Positions 1 through 6,292 of a stretch of DNA of 7,933 bases are shown here, in pieces (within the stretch, counting starts at the first letter, position 1; each line of letters begins with the position of its first letter). Source of the stretch: Sulfurimonas sp. (GTDB lineage Bacteria > Campylobacterota > Campylobacteria > Campylobacterales > Sulfurimonadaceae); contig JALUBM010000094.1 of NCBI GenBank assembly GCA_027044845.1, forward strand, positions 1 to 7,933, in the 5' to 3' direction. Under the pieces are notes generated by a model. That model was given only the letters and a program-made list of their open reading frames with translations, made no database searches and was not told where the DNA came from. Made by a program: the position numbers and the translations under genes.

Positions 1-574
1 ACATAACTATTACGGTAGTTATTAATATAACCTTTTGAACAGGGTCAAATTTTTGAATCGGATCTTTTGTGTGCATTTCACAAACTCCACCCGGACAATT
101 TGTCGCTTTTTTCTTTTTGATGAGATTAAAAATTTTACACCCTAAACAAACAGAGAAAGCTGCTTCAAAAAAGAGCAATCCCATACAGATAAGACACACA
201 AGCACTTTTATAGGATTCGGCTGAAAATCAATGACCAAATAATAAAACATGGGCCATGCAAGAATCATCCCCAAAGCCCACGCAAAGCGTTTTTGTTCCG
301 CTCCGACATATTCCGGTGTTTGATGACGCACAAAAAAACGACCGAGCAACAGACTTGGAGAATAACGCGGCTGAATCACTCTTAGCGTAAAATCAATGGC
401 AAAAAAAGTCACAAAATACTCTGAAAACTTTGCCGTACCGAGCATTACTCCATTTGTAAGTCCTATAAATGCACCGACAAACAAAATTGCTGCCGCCGCT
501 CTTGCTTCTCTTTCATTTAAAACCCGTACATCATATCCGGGAACTTTTTCACCGTAAGCAAAAAATTCTTTCAT
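1..574 (-). CDS. DUF4395 family membrane protein (3' end cut by window edge)
   Basis: Translated by hand from the ATG at 574 (MKEFFAYGEKVPGYDVRVLN...), the frame stays open for 191 codons to the window edge, so the C-terminus is missing. Hydrophobic segments lie at about residues 26-46, 51-66, 98-117 and 122-142, and another begins near 181. The stretch QPRYSP (68-73), a KRFAWALG segment (95-102) and a CLGCKIF end (143-149) match the DUF4395 family as I know it. The biochemical role of that family is unknown. After the domain comes a Lys-rich patch, then a second cysteine pair CPGGVC (160-165) and the start of a further membrane segment. The start is supported by a GGGAG ribosome site 7 nt upstream. 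An ATG at 578 was rejected because its frame stops after nine codons. The gene has its own promoter and appears separate from the PDH operon. Confidence 0.85.
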   Translation of the reverse strand, partial: MKEFFAYGEKVPGYDVRVLNEREARAAAAILFVGAFIGLTNGVMLGTAKFSEYFVTFFAIDFTLRVIQPRYSPSLLLGRFFVRHQTPEYVGAEQKRFAWALGMILAWPMFYYLVIDFQPNPIKVLVCLICMGLLFFEAAFSVCLGCKIFNLIKKKKATNCPGGVCEMHTKDPIQKFDPVQKVILITTVIVM

Positions 575-604
575 CCATTTACTCCCTAACTAACTAATTG
601 TTTA

Positions 605-632
605 ATTATAGCACAAAAATTCTTAATATCAA
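605..632 (-). promoter_or_regulatory. sigma70-type promoter for the DUF4395 gene
   Basis: On the minus strand, a TTGATA -35 box (627-632) and a consensus TATAAT -10 box (605-610) are separated by 16 bp. The -10 is preceded by TGC, giving an extended -10 (TGCTATAAT). Transcription would start near 598, leaving a leader of about 24 nt that contains the GGGAG ribosome site. It is the only clear promoter I found in the window. It fits a new transcription unit starting after gpmA. Confidence 0.75.
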
Positions 633-643
633 TATATCTTGAT
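628..643. repeat. 16-bp imperfect palindrome over the -35 box
   Basis: The plus strand reads ATCAATATATCTTGAT, with arms ATCAA and TTGAT around a 6-bp AT-rich centre. Fourteen of 16 positions are symmetric. It covers most of the -35 element of the DUF4395 promoter and starts 4 bp past the gpmA stop codon. It could be a repressor operator or a weak hairpin at the end of the PDH operon transcript. There is no clean GC-rich stem followed by a U-run, so a strong intrinsic terminator is not supported. Confidence 0.4.
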
Positions 644-647
644 GTTT

Positions 648-1346
648 TTATCCTATTAAAACTTTTTTTTCTTCTATTTGCATCGCAGCGTCAAACGTAT
701 AAGTAATTATCTCACCCGTAGGAATTTCAAAAGAGACTATATCTTTCTGGCTTATCTGCTCAAGTTCCATCACTAAAGCACGCAAAGAGTTTCCGTGTGC
801 CGAGATAAGTACGGTCTTTTTCTCTTGAAGTTGTGGAATAATCTGCTCGTTATAATACTCCAGCACTCTTTTTTTTGTATCTTTTAACGATTCGGACAAA
901 GGCAAAAGCTTTGCATCTATCTTTGCGTATTTTTTATCATGTGAGGCGCATCTTTCATCATTTTTATCTAAAGGCGGAGGCGGTACGTCATAGCCGCGTC
1001 TCACAGCTAAAAACTTCTCTTGCCCGTACTCTTTTTTCACCTCATCTTTGTCTTTTCTTTGCCAATCACCATAATGTCTTTCATTGAGTTTATAGCTTCT
1101 AAGCGAATTTATATGCTCCCACTCCAACTCTTGCAAGGCAATTTGTGCGGTATGAATGGCACGTTTCAGCCAAGAGGTAAAGCAAATATCAGGGTAAATT
1201 TTATGCTCTTTTAGAAGTTTGCCTACTGCTTTTGCCTCAGTTATCCCCTGCTCGCTTAAATCTACATCCGTCCAACCCGTAAAAAGATTTTTTTGATTAT
1301 ATATGCTTTGCCCGTGTCGGACTAAAACCAGTCTTGCTTTACTCAT
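648..1346 (-). CDS. gpmA: 2,3-bisphosphoglycerate-dependent phosphoglycerate mutase
   Basis: This cytoplasmic enzyme interconverts 3-phosphoglycerate and 2-phosphoglycerate through a phosphohistidine intermediate. The 232-residue product carries the N-terminal RHG motif with catalytic His11, the FTGWTDVDLSEQG segment (22-34), and LNERHYG (87-93) with the proton-donor Glu89. It also has the second histidine in AHGNSLRAL (183-191, His184) and the IPTGEIITY C-terminal segment (208-216). Length and motif order match the bacterial GpmA type (about 230-250 aa), not the unrelated manganese-dependent GpmI type. The ATG overlaps the end of lipA by 8 bp (ATGAGTAA) and has a perfect AGGAGG site 5 nt upstream, so it is last in the operon but should be well translated. 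Campylobacterota as I know them usually carry GpmI, so this gene may be an additional mutase. The residue after YG is D, where E. coli has A, and the following segment differs from E. coli GpmA. Confidence 0.95.
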   Translation of the reverse strand: MSKARLVLVRHGQSIYNQKNLFTGWTDVDLSEQGITEAKAVGKLLKEHKIYPDICFTSWLKRAIHTAQIALQELEWEHINSLRSYKLNERHYGDWQRKDKDEVKKEYGQEKFLAVRRGYDVPPPPLDKNDERCASHDKKYAKIDAKLLPLSESLKDTKKRVLEYYNEQIIPQLQEKKTVLISAHGNSLRALVMELEQISQKDIVSFEIPTGEIITYTFDAAMQIEEKKVLIG

Positions 1347-2181
1347 TCTCTCCTCCTAATTCTTCTGCAAAATACGAACTTCTCACCAAAATACCAGAAG
1401 CCACGGCACGAAATCCCATACCATAAGCCTCACTCTTCATCTCATCAAAAAACTCAGGCAAATAATATTTTTCTACCTTGTGATGCGTAGGTGTCGGCTG
1501 TAGATATTGCCCGAGTGTTAATTCACTCACACCTACATCCAAGAGTTCTCGCATCGTTTGTAGCAGCTCTTTTTTTGTCTCACCTAGCCCGACCATTAAC
1601 GATGACTTTACATGTACGCTTGAATGCACAGCATAATACTCTAAAACCTTTAATGAACGTTCATAATCACTTTGTGGACGCAGACTTTTACTCAGACCTC
1701 TGACGGTTTCTTGATTATGTGCGAGTTTTTTCACATCCGTATTTGTGATGATATTTAAAGCCTCCGTGTTGTATCTGAAATCAGGGGTTAAAAGTTCTAT
1801 TTTTATCTGTGGATTTTGCTCTTTTATTGCCTCTACACAAGCAAAAAAATGCCCTGCCCCATAATCTTTTAAATCATCTCTGTCCACCGAAGTAATCACT
1901 ACATACTTTAATTCCAGTTCTTTTACAGCTCTTGCCAAACGCTCAGGTTCACTCTCATCAATGCTTTTCGCTTTGCCTGTTTTTACATTACAAAAAGTAC
2001 AAGCACGCGTACATGTATCGCCTAAAATCATAAATGTTGCACTGTTTCTTGCATAACATTCTGCTCTGTTTGGACATGCCGCTGCTTCACAAACTGTCGT
2101 TAAAGAGTTTACATGTAGAATATTTTGCATCTTTTGTGCAAGCTGGGGATGAAGAGCTTTAACCTTTGGTTTATATTGCAT
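1339..2181 (-). CDS. lipA: lipoyl synthase, radical SAM
   Basis: LipA inserts two sulfur atoms into protein-bound octanoyl groups, completing the lipoyl cofactor of E2. From the ATG at 2181 the product is 280 residues. The auxiliary iron-sulfur cluster motif is C31-x4-C36-x5-C42, the family signature. The radical SAM motif is C57-TRA-C61-TF-C64. Other family segments are VVITSVDRDDL (94-104), HNQETV (155-160), MVGLGET (196-202), LTLGQYLQPT (221-230) and the C-terminal RSSY (267-270), whose serine ligates the auxiliary cluster. The frame also opens further upstream to a TTG at 2208, adding nine residues. I prefer the ATG because it starts a typical LipA N-terminus (MQYKPKVKALHP) and reduces the overlap with lipB to 11 bp, though no strong ribosome site precedes it. 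Translation probably relies on coupling to lipB. Confidence 0.95.
   Translation of the reverse strand: MQYKPKVKALHPQLAQKMQNILHVNSLTTVCEAAACPNRAECYARNSATFMILGDTCTRACTFCNVKTGKAKSIDESEPERLARAVKELELKYVVITSVDRDDLKDYGAGHFFACVEAIKEQNPQIKIELLTPDFRYNTEALNIITNTDVKKLAHNQETVRGLSKSLRPQSDYERSLKVLEYYAVHSSVHVKSSLMVGLGETKKELLQTMRELLDVGVSELTLGQYLQPTPTHHKVEKYYLPEFFDEMKSEAYGMGFRAVASGILVRSSYFAEELGGENE
1352..1357 (-). promoter_or_regulatory. strong Shine-Dalgarno site of gpmA
   Basis: A consensus AGGAGG lies 5 nt before the gpmA ATG, inside the last codons of lipA. It fixes the start at 1346. It is the strongest ribosome site seen in the window, so gpmA does not depend only on read-through coupling from lipA. Confidence 0.75.
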
Positions 2182-2752
2182 CTTCAAAACTTTTTTGTAA
2201 ATAAGCAACTATCTCTTCATTAACCATTTTTTGAGTAAGCATAAGCCCCTCCTTATGAAGTGATGTAGGTACAATGCCTTCCAAATCACAAGGATTAATT
2301 TGTGAGTGAAAAGCTAAATCAACATCCACATTCAAAGCAACGCCATGTAGAGAAACCCCTTGTGAGTAGCGAAAACCTAAAGAGGCAATTTTACGGTTTT
2401 GTATGTAAAAACCCGCCTGCTTTTTATCATAGTTAACTTCAGGCAGGTATTTCATAAAAAAATCTTCAAAAGCAGACAAAACTTTTTTATAAAATCGTGC
2501 AGGATTTCTCACCCCAAAACAAAAATAGTAAACATTTTGACCTGGAGAGTGGCAGGTAATGGAACCGCCTCTGTCACTTTTAATAACATCCACATCAAAA
2601 CTCTTTTTTTCTGCTGTGCCAATGGTAAAAACATTTGGATGTGAGCAGAGAATAAGATGGTTTTGTCCATCTTTTAAAGCCAAGGAGTGAATATTTTGCA
2701 TCATTTCTCTTGCCTTGAGATAATCTACTTCTCCCCAATTATGCACAATCAT
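2171..2752 (-). CDS. lipB: octanoyl-[acyl carrier protein]:protein N-octanoyltransferase
   Basis: LipB moves octanoate from acyl carrier protein to the lipoyl-domain lysine, the step before LipA. The 193-residue product shows HPNVFTIG (38-45, family HPPVYTLG) and RGGSITCHSPGQ (61-72, family RGGQVTYHGPGQ). It also shows KIASLGFRYSQGVSLHG (121-137) with the conserved Lys121, ALNVDVDL (139-146) and INPC (152-155) with the acyl-accepting Cys155. The residue after that cysteine is Asp where most LipB proteins have Gly, and Cys67 replaces the usual Tyr. The catalytic Cys/Lys pair is intact, so I expect activity. The ATG overlaps the stop of the preceding E3 gene by 4 bp (ATGA), and no strong ribosome site is visible, so translational coupling is likely. 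No lipoate ligase gene is seen here, so the window shows only the de novo route. Confidence 0.94.
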   Translation of the reverse strand: MIVHNWGEVDYLKAREMMQNIHSLALKDGQNHLILCSHPNVFTIGTAEKKSFDVDVIKSDRGGSITCHSPGQNVYYFCFGVRNPARFYKKVLSAFEDFFMKYLPEVNYDKKQAGFYIQNRKIASLGFRYSQGVSLHGVALNVDVDLAFHSQINPCDLEGIVPTSLHKEGLMLTQKMVNEEIVAYLQKSFEDAI

Positions 2753-4041
2753 AATTTATAAAATGTTCTCTCTAAAGCTTCTGAAAATGTCGGATGTCCA
2801 AAAATAGTGCGTTTTGCCTGTGAAATATCCATTTCACCTGCCAAACTCATACCAACAATAGCAGCAAGTTCTTCAGCATTTGGTGCCAAAATCTCAGCAC
2901 CGATAATGAAGCCTTCGATATCTGCATAACTTACCATAATCCCTTTTGTCGCATGATTTTGCACAGAATAAGGAAACTGACTTAAAGGAACAACACTCAA
3001 TTTTTCACCATCAGTTTTGCCGACCACCGCATAGCTCATCGGTAGTGTATGAATGAATTTTATAACATTATCTAAAGGAACTGGACGCGGATTTTTCCCT
3101 AAAATTCGTTCTGTAACATTCAGCACTTCCGCTCTTGCGGCATGAGCGAGTTGCAGTTTGCCGTTACAATCCCCTATGGCATAATGATTTTTTAGTGTTG
3201 TTTCAAAAAACCTATCTGTAATAATTCCTTTGCCTACTTGTATATCTTTACATGTAAGAAAATCCACATTCGGTTTGCGTCCTGCCGCTACAAGTAAAAG
3301 AGGCACATAATTGCTACTTTTATCTGCATAAGTTACATGTACGCCTTTTTTTGTACTTTTTGCTGTTTGTATCGTATGGTTTTCTAAGATTGTAACGCCG
3401 ATTTTTTCCAGTTGACTTTTTATCTCTTTTTGAATCAAAGGATTTGCATGTTTTAAAATCCTGTCGCTATGATTTATCAGCGTCACCTCCGTGCCTGCCG
3501 TTGCAAAAAAACTTGCCATTTCAAGCCCTATAGCACCTGCACCGTAAATAGCAATTTTTTCAGGCAGTTCCTGCATCATTAGAACCTCATCACTTACGAT
3601 AATATCTTTGCCGTTATACACAATGCCCTCAGGAATAAACGAGTGAGACCCCGTTCCCATCACAATATGTTGTGCTTCTAAAGTTTTGCCGTTAACTTCT
3701 ACTTTGTACGGCTCTTTAAGCTTTGCTTCGCCTTCTATCAAGTCTACATGTGAACACTGCTTTGTTACTGCTTTTGTGGATTTTTCTATCAAATCTGTTT
3801 TTTTCTGAAAAAGTGTTCGCATATTTAAAGTCGTTTGCCCTTGCAAAATCTCACTTTTACTCTCATAGACCAAAGAGGAGTAGTGCAAAAACATTTTTGA
3901 AGGAATACACCCCTTATGCAGACAAACACCGCCAAGCTGACTCATATCTTTTTCAATCAAAGCCACTTTTTTACCGTTTTTTGCCGCAACTATAGCCCCA
4001 GCATAATTCAATCCGCCACCGATATATATAATGTCATACAT
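2749..4041 (-). CDS. lpd: divergent short dihydrolipoyl dehydrogenase (E3)
   Basis: This is a flavoprotein disulfide reductase expected to reoxidise dihydrolipoyl-E2 with NAD+. The 430-residue product is shorter than the usual 460-480. The redox disulfide is GGVCLHKGCIPSK (Cys40, Cys45). The central dinucleotide motif is YGAGAIGLE (166-174), the second FAD motif is AIGDC (288-292, Asp291), and the C-terminal dimer interface carries GHPTFSE (415-421) with the His416/Glu421 pair. Two fingerprints deviate. The N-terminal FAD loop is GGGLNYAGAI (8-17), one residue shorter than the family's GxGPGGYxAAI and lacking its last loop glycine. The acidic residue ending the second strand of the NAD domain is Asn190 (VTLINHSDR). 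A Lpd-like reductase with another role is possible, but its place between E2 and lipB argues for E3. AAGGAG 6 nt before the ATG supports the start, 3 nt after the E2 stop. Confidence 0.88.
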   Translation of the reverse strand: MYDIIYIGGGLNYAGAIVAAKNGKKVALIEKDMSQLGGVCLHKGCIPSKMFLHYSSLVYESKSEILQGQTTLNMRTLFQKKTDLIEKSTKAVTKQCSHVDLIEGEAKLKEPYKVEVNGKTLEAQHIVMGTGSHSFIPEGIVYNGKDIIVSDEVLMMQELPEKIAIYGAGAIGLEMASFFATAGTEVTLINHSDRILKHANPLIQKEIKSQLEKIGVTILENHTIQTAKSTKKGVHVTYADKSSNYVPLLLVAAGRKPNVDFLTCKDIQVGKGIITDRFFETTLKNHYAIGDCNGKLQLAHAARAEVLNVTERILGKNPRPVPLDNVIKFIHTLPMSYAVVGKTDGEKLSVVPLSQFPYSVQNHATKGIMVSYADIEGFIIGAEILAPNAEELAAIVGMSLAGEMDISQAKRTIFGHPTFSEALERTFYKL

Positions 4042-4044
4042 AGC

Positions 4045-5322
4045 CTACTCCTTAAAGTTCAGAGAATTTTGCGCCTCTTTTTTCACATCACGCATAAAAA
4101 GTGCCGCCTCATAACCGTTTATCACTCGATGATCGGCTGTAAGTGTCACACTGATTTTATCATCTTGAAGCGTTCCTATGGCTGCAATTGTGCTGTCTTC
4201 TTTGTTTATCATCGCATCAAAACGCTCTACTCCAAGCATGCCAAGATTTGAAATACCGAAATTTGAACCTTGCATATCTTGTGTGCTAAAAGAGTTGCTT
4301 TGCAATTTGGTTTTAAATGTAGCGAGCTGCTCAGCTATCTCTGCAACGCTGCACCTGTTCGCATCTTTGACAACGGGCATATAGAGATCTTTTTCATTGG
4401 CAACAGCCACGGAAATCGAAGCATTGGGACTCACACTCACTCCATCATTAATAATGCGTGAGCGAAATGCACTATGTGTCATCATCACTTTTGAAAAGAT
4501 TTTAATGAGCCATGCCGTAATGCTGTAACGTTCATTTTGTAAAAAAAGTTTTGCGTCAATATCCTCAAAAAGATGATACACAGGCTTTTGTGCCGAAGCC
4601 GTTACATTGGCAATGATCGCTTTTTGCATCTGACTTAGTTTTTTCGGCAGCGGTGTCTCATGCTTTGTTATATACTCTTGCACCTCTGTTGCATCTATCT
4701 TGTGATTGAGTTCAAATATTGCGATATCCAAACCGTATTCATCCAGTAACTGCAAAGCTTTCGGCGTAAAATAGTGCTCTTTAATATACGCTTGCACATC
4801 ATCTACATGTAATACATTTGCAGCGCTTTTTTGCAGCACTTTTTCTGTGTCAACACCATAAAATGCCGCTTTTACTCTTGCTTTTGGAGAGATGCCGTTT
4901 GAAAATTCTTTTGATAAATGCTTTGGTACAACTTTCTGTAGTTCGGGTTCGGATTTTTTTTCTTCTGCTGCTTCTTTTTTCTCAGGCTTTGGTTGCTCTA
5001 CAACTTTTTCTTCTACTGCAGTTTTTTGTTCTTTTGGAACTTCTTTTTCCTCTTGTAGAGCTGCTTTTTGCTTAGTTTTAGCACTCTCAGCAGTCTCTAT
5101 TCTAGCAATTACTTCTCCCACAGACACGACATCACCCTCTTTGGCAAGCACCTCTTTGAGTATGCCGTTCTTAAAACTCTGCACCTCCATAATTGCCTTG
5201 TCACTCTCGACTTCGACAATGACGTCACCGGTATTTACAGCATCACCGACACTCTTTTTCCAAGCTATTAATTTCCCCTCTTCCATCGAATCAGAGAGTT
5301 GAGGCATCACGATTTCATACAT
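4045..5322 (-). CDS. pdhC: dihydrolipoyl acetyltransferase, E2 of pyruvate dehydrogenase
   Basis: E2 is the core of the PDH complex and transfers acetyl groups to CoA. The 425-residue product begins with one lipoyl domain (1-78), with the modified Lys42 in ESDKAIMEV. A Glu/Lys/Ala-rich mobile linker follows (about 80-135). Next come two segments resembling peripheral subunit-binding domains: ISPKARVKAAFYGVD...DDVQAYI (144-180) and FTPKALQLLDEYGLD...ATEVQEYI (185-218). Both lack the usual GTGxxGRI turn. The catalytic domain (about 225-425) has NFGISNLGMLGVERFDAMIN (354-373) and the active-site ADHRVING (396-403, His398). Asn402 takes the place of the usual Asp, a substitution I recall from Azotobacter and Pseudomonas E2p, so activity is expected. 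The domain is somewhat compact. The ATG overlaps E1 beta by 8 bp and AAGGA precedes it. The E1 partners identify the substrate as pyruvate. Confidence 0.92.
   Translation of the reverse strand: MYEIVMPQLSDSMEEGKLIAWKKSVGDAVNTGDVIVEVESDKAIMEVQSFKNGILKEVLAKEGDVVSVGEVIARIETAESAKTKQKAALQEEKEVPKEQKTAVEEKVVEQPKPEKKEAAEEKKSEPELQKVVPKHLSKEFSNGISPKARVKAAFYGVDTEKVLQKSAANVLHVDDVQAYIKEHYFTPKALQLLDEYGLDIAIFELNHKIDATEVQEYITKHETPLPKKLSQMQKAIIANVTASAQKPVYHLFEDIDAKLFLQNERYSITAWLIKIFSKVMMTHSAFRSRIINDGVSVSPNASISVAVANEKDLYMPVVKDANRCSVAEIAEQLATFKTKLQSNSFSTQDMQGSNFGISNLGMLGVERFDAMINKEDSTIAAIGTLQDDKISVTLTADHRVINGYEAALFMRDVKKEAQNSLNFKE
4048..4053 (-). promoter_or_regulatory. Shine-Dalgarno site of the inner E3 gene
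   Basis: AAGGAG occupies the last two sense codons of the E2 gene (Lys-Glu), and the E2 stop codon TAG falls within the 6-nt spacer to the lpd ATG. A ribosome finishing E2 is therefore well placed to reinitiate on lpd. Confidence 0.7.
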
Positions 5323-6292
5323 CGTTTTTCCTTCCCCACTCTATCACCTTTTGCGCTATGGATTCAGGCGTCGGAATACTTGCAAGTTCAAGTTTTCTGT
5401 TGTAAGGAATAGGGACATCTTCACCTGCAAGACGAAGCGGCGCCGCATCCAAGGCATAAAACATCTCTTCAGCCGCCCAAGCAATAATCTGCGTGCCGTA
5501 TCCACCTGTTTTATGGTCTTCTTCAACCATTACAAGACGTGATGTTTTTTCTATGGATTTGCTCAAAGTTGCATAATCAATCGGATTGAGTGAGCACAAA
5601 TCTATCACTTCACAAGAGCATCCCAGTTCTTTTTCTATCTCAGGAACTGCCAGCATAACGTCATCTAGCATTTTCAAATAGCTCACTATCGTTATATCAC
5701 TCCCCTCTTTGGCAATTCTGGCTTTAAACGGATCAAGTTCTTGTGTAAAATCAACTTCACCTTTTTTATTATAAAGCAGTTCATGTTCTATAAATACCAC
5801 AGGGTCATCTGACAAAATCGCATATTTCAACGCATGATAGGCATAGTTGACATCATTGACACTCAGTACCCTTAATCCTGGTACGGCGGATAACATCTGC
5901 TCGTAACTCTCACTGTGCTGTGCGGCAAGCTGTTTACTCACCCCTTGAGGAAAACGTACCACCATCGGCAATGTGAGTTTTCCATTGCTCATATAACGCA
6001 ATTTTGCCATATGATTAATGATCTGATCAAAAGCCAGCAGCGAAAAATTACCCGTCATCAACTCTGCTATAGGACGCAACCCGCCTATAGCCATTCCCAC
6101 GGCATTTCCCACTATGCTTAACTCTGCTATGGGTGTATCAATAACTCTTTTTTCACCGTATTTTTCCACAAGACCTTCTGTAACGCGAAAGCTGCCGCCG
6201 TAGAGTCCGACATCTTCACCGAGCGTTACCACCGTCTCATCGACACTCATCACCTCATCAATTGCCCTGTTTAATGCTTCACGATACAACAT
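5315..6292 (-). CDS. pdhB: pyruvate dehydrogenase E1 component, beta subunit
   Basis: E1 beta pairs with E1 alpha to form the thiamine-diphosphate site that decarboxylates pyruvate and acetylates the lipoyl arm. From the ATG at 6292 the product is 325 residues, the normal family length. Family segments are TLGEDVGLYGGSFRVTEGL (23-41), DTPIAE (52-57) with the Glu57 that contacts the cofactor's aminopyrimidine, GLRPIAELM (71-79), DQIINHMAK (89-97), and AAQHSESYEQ with the conserved His126. The frame extends to an ATG at 6361, but those 23 extra residues lie inside E1 alpha, show no family similarity and have no ribosome site. GAGGAG 7 nt before 6292 decides the start. The gene overlaps E1 alpha by 14 bp. 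The separate alpha and beta chains distinguish this from the single-chain E1 (AceE) of E. coli. Confidence 0.94.
   Translation of the reverse strand: MLYREALNRAIDEVMSVDETVVTLGEDVGLYGGSFRVTEGLVEKYGEKRVIDTPIAELSIVGNAVGMAIGGLRPIAELMTGNFSLLAFDQIINHMAKLRYMSNGKLTLPMVVRFPQGVSKQLAAQHSESYEQMLSAVPGLRVLSVNDVNYAYHALKYAILSDDPVVFIEHELLYNKKGEVDFTQELDPFKARIAKEGSDITIVSYLKMLDDVMLAVPEIEKELGCSCEVIDLCSLNPIDYATLSKSIEKTSRLVMVEEDHKTGGYGTQIIAWAAEEMFYALDAAPLRLAGEDVPIPYNRKLELASIPTPESIAQKVIEWGRKNDV

Noticed and set aside
575..647. Strong intrinsic terminator after gpmA
   Set aside because: The only hairpin candidate has a 5-6 bp AT-rich stem and no adjoining U-run of the usual kind.
2182..2208. TTG start for lipA, nine codons upstream of the ATG
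   Set aside because: It is possible, since a GAAGAG lies just before it, but the residues look unlike a LipA N-terminus and the ATG at 2181 fits better.
4114..4137. E2 catalytic motif HRVING with Asn in place of Asp, read as a sign of an inactive enzyme
   Set aside because: As I recall, active E2p enzymes of Pseudomonas and Azotobacter also have Asn here, and the catalytic His398 is intact.
4818..5302. Plus-strand open frames opposite the E2 linker, rich in Leu/Phe or Ser/Phe
   Set aside because: Their composition is the complement of the Glu/Lys/Ala-rich linker codons, so the hydrophobic look is an artefact.
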